Shown: positions 60,272-64,000 of the stretch, in pieces
Position numbering within the stretch: position 1 is the first letter of the stretch
Layout: every line of letters starts with the position of its first letter
Assembly (NCBI RefSeq): GCF_011777505.1
Contig: NZ_JAATJT010000001.1
Location: forward strand, 558,001-622,000
Reading direction: 5' to 3'
DNA length: 64,000 nucleotides
Source: Gaetbulibacter sp. S0825
Lineage (GTDB): Bacteria; Bacteroidota; Bacteroidia; Flavobacteriales; Flavobacteriaceae
The notes under the pieces: model-generated
What the model was told of the DNA's origin: nothing
Database searches by the model: none
Seen by the model: the letters and a program-made list of their open reading frames with translations, nothing else
Made by a program: the position numbers and the translations under genes

Positions 60272-60667
60272 TTATTCGTATTCCGTCTTATGAAATTCCA
60301 ACATTTTGTTAGTCAATAAGTTTATTTCTTTTTTCTCTTTTAGTTTAAAATCCACGAAAATTATAAGTCCAAAAGCAATAAGCGAAATTGGCAAAATCCA
60401 ATTCCCCTTAATTATCGAAATAGTGGAAGTTAGTGTTCCGAATCCAATTAAAACTTTTAAAGCAGTATTCATTGGTGGTTTAAAATCGAATTTTAAATCA
60501 TAATTTCCACTGTCATTTAAAAACCCTATTAGTCTGTGATTATTTGGAAAACGATTCCTCATTAATTCAAACTTTTCGGGTCCGATATAACCAGTATAAA
60601 ACCCGTTCACAATTAACTTGTTTAAAATTCTCAAGTTTTTGTCGCTTCTGGTTATTGTTTGTCTCAT
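60272..60667 (-). CDS. Small membrane protein of unknown function
   Basis: A 131-aa protein with two adjacent membrane helices (about 72-112) and a charged C-terminal helix (FKLKEKKEINLLTNKMLEF). No family recognised. It lies 17 bases downstream of the outer-membrane receptor on the same strand. Confidence 0.6.
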   Translation of the reverse strand: MRQTITRSDKNLRILNKLIVNGFYTGYIGPEKFELMRNRFPNNHRLIGFLNDSGNYDLKFDFKPPMNTALKVLIGFGTLTSTISIIKGNWILPISLIAFGLIIFVDFKLKEKKEINLLTNKMLEFHKTEYE

Positions 60668-60684
60668 TTCTTGAATAAACTCAA

Positions 60685-63093
60685 CTAATGCTTATTACTA
60701 AGTCGCTCCCGCTCTTCTACAGAGCTAGTACGCTCATTGGTTGATAGCTTGGTATTTCCAAACTTGTATCTAAAACCAAGGCGAATATAACGGTCGTCAA
60801 TATCAATATAGTTTGTATGCTTTTGGTAATTAGGGTTTCCTTGGTCAAACAATTCTGTGGCGACAAAAAAGTTTTGCTCGTTCAACAGATCTGAAATAGA
60901 TAATGACAAAATACCTTTACCCTTAAACATCGACTTCCTAATAGAGAAATTTGTAAAAATAGTGGTGCCTACATCTTGGAGTCCTTGAACGTTTTTGTGA
61001 ACATATGTTAGGGTGAAATTAGCCGTTAAGCTATTATCTTTTAAAAATGTAAAATCGTTTTGAAGAATGCTATAGTTGGTCCATTTTCCTTTTGAAAATG
61101 TTGAATTAAACAATGTTGCGTTGTCTTGGTATTTATAAAACGATGTGCCAAAATAAGTACTCCATTTTTGTGTCACATCAAAATAGGCTTCAAAATCCAA
61201 TCCTATCTCTTCTGTGTGGTTAATGTTTACCGAAGTATGTGCAAGTGTGTTATTGGTGTTATCTTGAATTGGCAACTCAAAAATATTATTCTTGTATTTT
61301 TTATAATAGGTTTCAACAACAAACATGTCGTTTATAGAAAACCCCAATTTATATTGATCAGTAAAAAAAGGTTTTAAATTAGGGTTTCCAGTTACATAAG
61401 TGTTGTCGTTTAAATAATACCTAAACGGATTTAAATGACCATAATTAGGTCTTGTAATGCTTCGCTTATAGTTAACATATATGTTTAACTTCTCAGAAGC
61501 TTGAAGTCCTAAATTTGCTGTTGGAAACCACTCTAAGTAGTTTTGGTTATTGTTTTCGGTTACCGATTCAGACTTTGCTTCAATATTAGTTTGTTCAGCT
61601 CTAAGACCTGTGCTTAACGTCCATTTCTCCCAGTTTTTATCATAGCTTATATAGCCAGCAAACACTTTTTCATTGTAATTAAAGGCATCGTTTTTTGCTG
61701 GGTCTTTAACTGATGAGTTGTTAATTATGTCGTAATGCTTTATTTCACTATTGGTAGTGATGTCGGAATACTTTGCTCCTATTTCAAAGGTTGAAGACTC
61801 ACTTAGCGGTACAAAATAATCTGCTTGTGATGTAAAAATTTCAGTGGCTTGGTCCGAGCGTGTCTTAAATGTGTTATTGCTATCAAACGAGCTATTGCCT
61901 AAAAAATAATCAGTGGTTACACCTTGTTTCCTTCTGTAATCGTAATTTGTATAATGTGAATTAAAAGAAAGTTTGGCTTTGCTGCTATATTTATGAACTA
62001 AATCTAAGTCGAAACCCATATTATGTTTAACGTCCCTTGAAATATTGTTCGAAAAAAAGTGCGCTATGTTGTTGGGGTTGTTGGGTAAAACCTCGGTTTT
62101 ACTTTTGGTCAATCTTTTGTAATATGGCACAAACTGAGTGTTGGCTGCTGCGCTTAAAGTCGTGTTCTCGTTTATATCCCAGTCAAAATTTGCATTGGCA
62201 TTATGTGTTTCAACCCAAGTATTTCTATCAATATCTGTATTCCAAAATTGATTATTCGAAAAGTCGATAGTTTCCTTATCTACACGATCAATTTTCTGCC
62301 TACCGTAGCTGTAGTTGGCAAAAAAGCTAATGTTTTCACCTTTAAAATAATTTGTCATACCATAATTGGCACTTGGAAACACACCTTGAGTTACCCTGCT
62401 AAACACACTTCCGTTATAACCAGAAATTACATTTTTAGCCATCACAATATTTAAAACAACACCGCTTTCTGCATCATAACGAGCTGGTGGATTTGTGATA
62501 ACTTCAACCGATTTAATATTAGATGCCGAAGTGCCCTGAAGCAGTTCTACAATCTCGCTTGACGAAATATGCACTTTTTTATCATTAATATATACTGTTG
62601 GTTGCGATCCTTTAACCGTAATTGCATCGTCCATAACAATAACACTTGGAGTGCTCCTTAAAACCTCCATTAAATTTCCTTCACTCAAGGCAGTGCTCTC
62701 AACATTAAACACCAATCTATCAACCTCTCGTTTAAGTGTTGGTTTTTTATAAACCAGTTCAATTTCTGATAACGCTTCAATAGATTCTTCTAAAATAATT
62801 GTTGGGGTTTGAGTATCTTGAGAAATTATAATGCTTGAATAATTGTCAATATAACCTATAAAACTTGCCTTTAAGATGTAGTTATTTGGAGCAACGTTAT
62901 TAAAAATAAATTTACCGTTATCATCTGATGTTGTTCCAGAAACTATTGTTGAATCTTGACTTTGGAGTAATAAAATATTTGAATACGCAACTGGACGATT
63001 TGATTCATCAACAATATTCCCAGATAAAGTAAAGGATTGAGACCAAATGGTTGTTGTGCTTAAAAAAAGTAAGGTTATATAAAAAATCCTCAT
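60685..63093 (-). CDS. TonB-dependent outer-membrane beta-barrel protein
   Basis: An 802-aa outer-membrane receptor. Signal peptide to about residue 19, CarboxypepD_reg beta-sandwich (about 22-110; TLSGNIVDESNRPVAYSNI), plug-like region (about 130-230) and a barrel of the outer_membrane_beta-barrel family ending IRLGFRYKFGN, with a short Ser/Glu tail. ATG 63093 is preferred over a TTG two codons earlier. The ligand is unknown. Confidence 0.88.
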   Translation of the reverse strand: MRIFYITLLFLSTTTIWSQSFTLSGNIVDESNRPVAYSNILLLQSQDSTIVSGTTSDDNGKFIFNNVAPNNYILKASFIGYIDNYSSIIISQDTQTPTIILEESIEALSEIELVYKKPTLKREVDRLVFNVESTALSEGNLMEVLRSTPSVIVMDDAITVKGSQPTVYINDKKVHISSSEIVELLQGTSASNIKSVEVITNPPARYDAESGVVLNIVMAKNVISGYNGSVFSRVTQGVFPSANYGMTNYFKGENISFFANYSYGRQKIDRVDKETIDFSNNQFWNTDIDRNTWVETHNANANFDWDINENTTLSAAANTQFVPYYKRLTKSKTEVLPNNPNNIAHFFSNNISRDVKHNMGFDLDLVHKYSSKAKLSFNSHYTNYDYRRKQGVTTDYFLGNSSFDSNNTFKTRSDQATEIFTSQADYFVPLSESSTFEIGAKYSDITTNSEIKHYDIINNSSVKDPAKNDAFNYNEKVFAGYISYDKNWEKWTLSTGLRAEQTNIEAKSESVTENNNQNYLEWFPTANLGLQASEKLNIYVNYKRSITRPNYGHLNPFRYYLNDNTYVTGNPNLKPFFTDQYKLGFSINDMFVVETYYKKYKNNIFELPIQDNTNNTLAHTSVNINHTEEIGLDFEAYFDVTQKWSTYFGTSFYKYQDNATLFNSTFSKGKWTNYSILQNDFTFLKDNSLTANFTLTYVHKNVQGLQDVGTTIFTNFSIRKSMFKGKGILSLSISDLLNEQNFFVATELFDQGNPNYQKHTNYIDIDDRYIRLGFRYKFGNTKLSTNERTSSVEERERLSNKH

Positions 63094-63215
63094 ATTCAAT
63101 TTAATAGCTTTTGCATTTTACAATCACAAACTTATAATAATAAATCGAAACCATATTACGTGTTTTCCGTAATCTTTAAAGCACTCGTTTAGGGTTTTAC
63201 AAAATTTATTTTGTG

Positions 63216-63223
63216 TATTTTTG
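63216..63223 (+). promoter_or_regulatory. Promoter -7 box for lepA
   Basis: TATTTTTG matches TAnnTTTG, 33 bases before the lepA start, with GGGTTTTAC at the -33 region. Confidence 0.5.
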
Positions 63224-63255
63224 CGATCTGGTAAAAATACCTCCTAAAAGGATAG

Positions 63256-64000
63256 ATGAAAAAGATTAGAAACTTCTGCATTATTGCACATATAGATCAC
63301 GGAAAAAGTACGTTAGCCGACAGGCTACTGGACTTTACTGGTTCGGTTACTGAGCGTGAAAAACAAGATCAGCTTTTAGACAGTATGGATCTTGAAAGAG
63401 AGCGTGGTATTACTATAAAATCGCATGCCATTCAAATGGATTATAACTATAAAGGTGAGGATTATGTCCTTAATCTTATAGATACTCCTGGTCATGTGGA
63501 TTTTTCATACGAAGTATCAAGATCTATTGCTGCCTGTGAAGGCGCCTTACTTATTGTAGATGCTGCACAAAGCATACAAGCGCAAACCATTTCTAATCTA
63601 TATCTTGCTCTAGAGAATGATTTAGAAATAATTCCTGTGCTTAATAAAGTAGATTTGCCAAGCGCAAACCCTGAAGAGGTTACTGATGATATTGTTGACT
63701 TATTAGGCTGCAAACCAGAAGAAGTTATTCATGCAAGCGGAAAAACTGGATTTGGAGTTGATAAAATATTGGAAGCTGTTATTGAGCGTATTCCTGCTCC
63801 AGCTGGAAATGTAGATGAGCCTTTGCAAGCATTAATATTTGATTCGGTTTATAATTCTTTTCGTGGTGTTGAAACTTATTTTAGGGTTATTAATGGCTCT
63901 ATAAAAAAGAACCAACAAATTAAATTTATTGCTACTGGTAAAACTTATGGTGCAGATGAGGTTGGTACTTTAAAGCTCAAACAAGTTCCAAAACAAGAAA
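63256..64000 (+). CDS. lepA: Elongation factor 4 (LepA), 5' part
   Basis: The first 248 codons of the translational GTPase LepA, which continues beyond the window. G motifs: AHIDHGKST (G1, about 10-18), RGITIKS (G2), DTPGH (G3), NKVD (G4), SGKTG (G5). It acts on stalled or early elongating ribosomes. Confidence 0.95.
   Translation, partial: MKKIRNFCIIAHIDHGKSTLADRLLDFTGSVTEREKQDQLLDSMDLERERGITIKSHAIQMDYNYKGEDYVLNLIDTPGHVDFSYEVSRSIAACEGALLIVDAAQSIQAQTISNLYLALENDLEIIPVLNKVDLPSANPEEVTDDIVDLLGCKPEEVIHASGKTGFGVDKILEAVIERIPAPAGNVDEPLQALIFDSVYNSFRGVETYFRVINGSIKKNQQIKFIATGKTYGADEVGTLKLKQVPKQE

Overview
The window is AT-rich chromosome of a Bacteroidota bacterium, almost certainly a (probably marine) member of the Flavobacteriaceae. 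Four things point there: promoters of the TAnnTTTG type with little Shine-Dalgarno signal; a type IX secretion C-terminal sorting domain; TonB-dependent receptors and SPII lipoproteins; and the pdxA / DUF177 / rpmF / fabH / accB / accC cluster. No assignment was checked against a database.

Layout. 1-20.6 kb is housekeeping: a PurF-type amidotransferase, superoxide dismutase, an AddA/AddB-like helicase-nuclease pair split by kbl and an OmpA porin, a hydrolase, tRNA-Ala, a universal stress protein, a MATE pump, a compact operon of two tiny membrane proteins with queD and lpxH, an MFS transporter, recJ, an OsmC protein and an AhpD-like protein. A pair of near-identical small-RNA units lies at 2.1-2.4 kb.

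20.6-24.65 kb is the most unusual part. Two tandem elements shaped like translation-coupled attenuators (short leader ORF, antiterminator, terminator) lie upstream of a TPR protein. Next come ten close-packed complete but aberrant tRNA genes, a three-way-junction RNA, a D-armless CCA unit, a degraded Leu-scaffold unit, a half tRNA-Met and a lone Asp-type anticodon hairpin, and then a slipin (SPFH/band-7) protein and a terminator. No other coding gene interrupts the set. I read it as one transcription unit, possibly an RNA-damage or tRNA-depletion response. The function is inference.

24.6-47.3 kb returns to ordinary genes: two-metal peptidase, uracil-DNA glycosylase-like protein, rsmI, thymidine kinase, alr, mscL, asd, a diheme lipoprotein, a secreted FG-GAP protein, an ABC ATPase, a GreA-like factor, a saccharopine dehydrogenase-like enzyme, the acc/fab/pdxA cluster, riboflavin synthase, a TonB receptor and a HAF-repeat lipoprotein.

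47.60-54.61 kb is a 7-kb integrative element in the 3' end of a tRNA(CAT) gene. It has a 17-bp direct repeat at its ends, paired ATTCGTCCCC repeats near both ends, a tyrosine recombinase, an excisionase-like HTH protein, iteron-like repeats and a HUH Rep-like protein. The cargo on the opposite strand is an EcoRI-family adenine methyltransferase with a DUF262-HNH protein, plus an unrecognised three-gene cassette.

54.6-64 kb is chromosome again: methylmalonyl-CoA epimerase, rbfA, a LolC/FtsX-like permease, dus, an M28-PDZ peptidase, a beta-propeller lipoprotein, an outer-membrane barrel receptor and the start of lepA.
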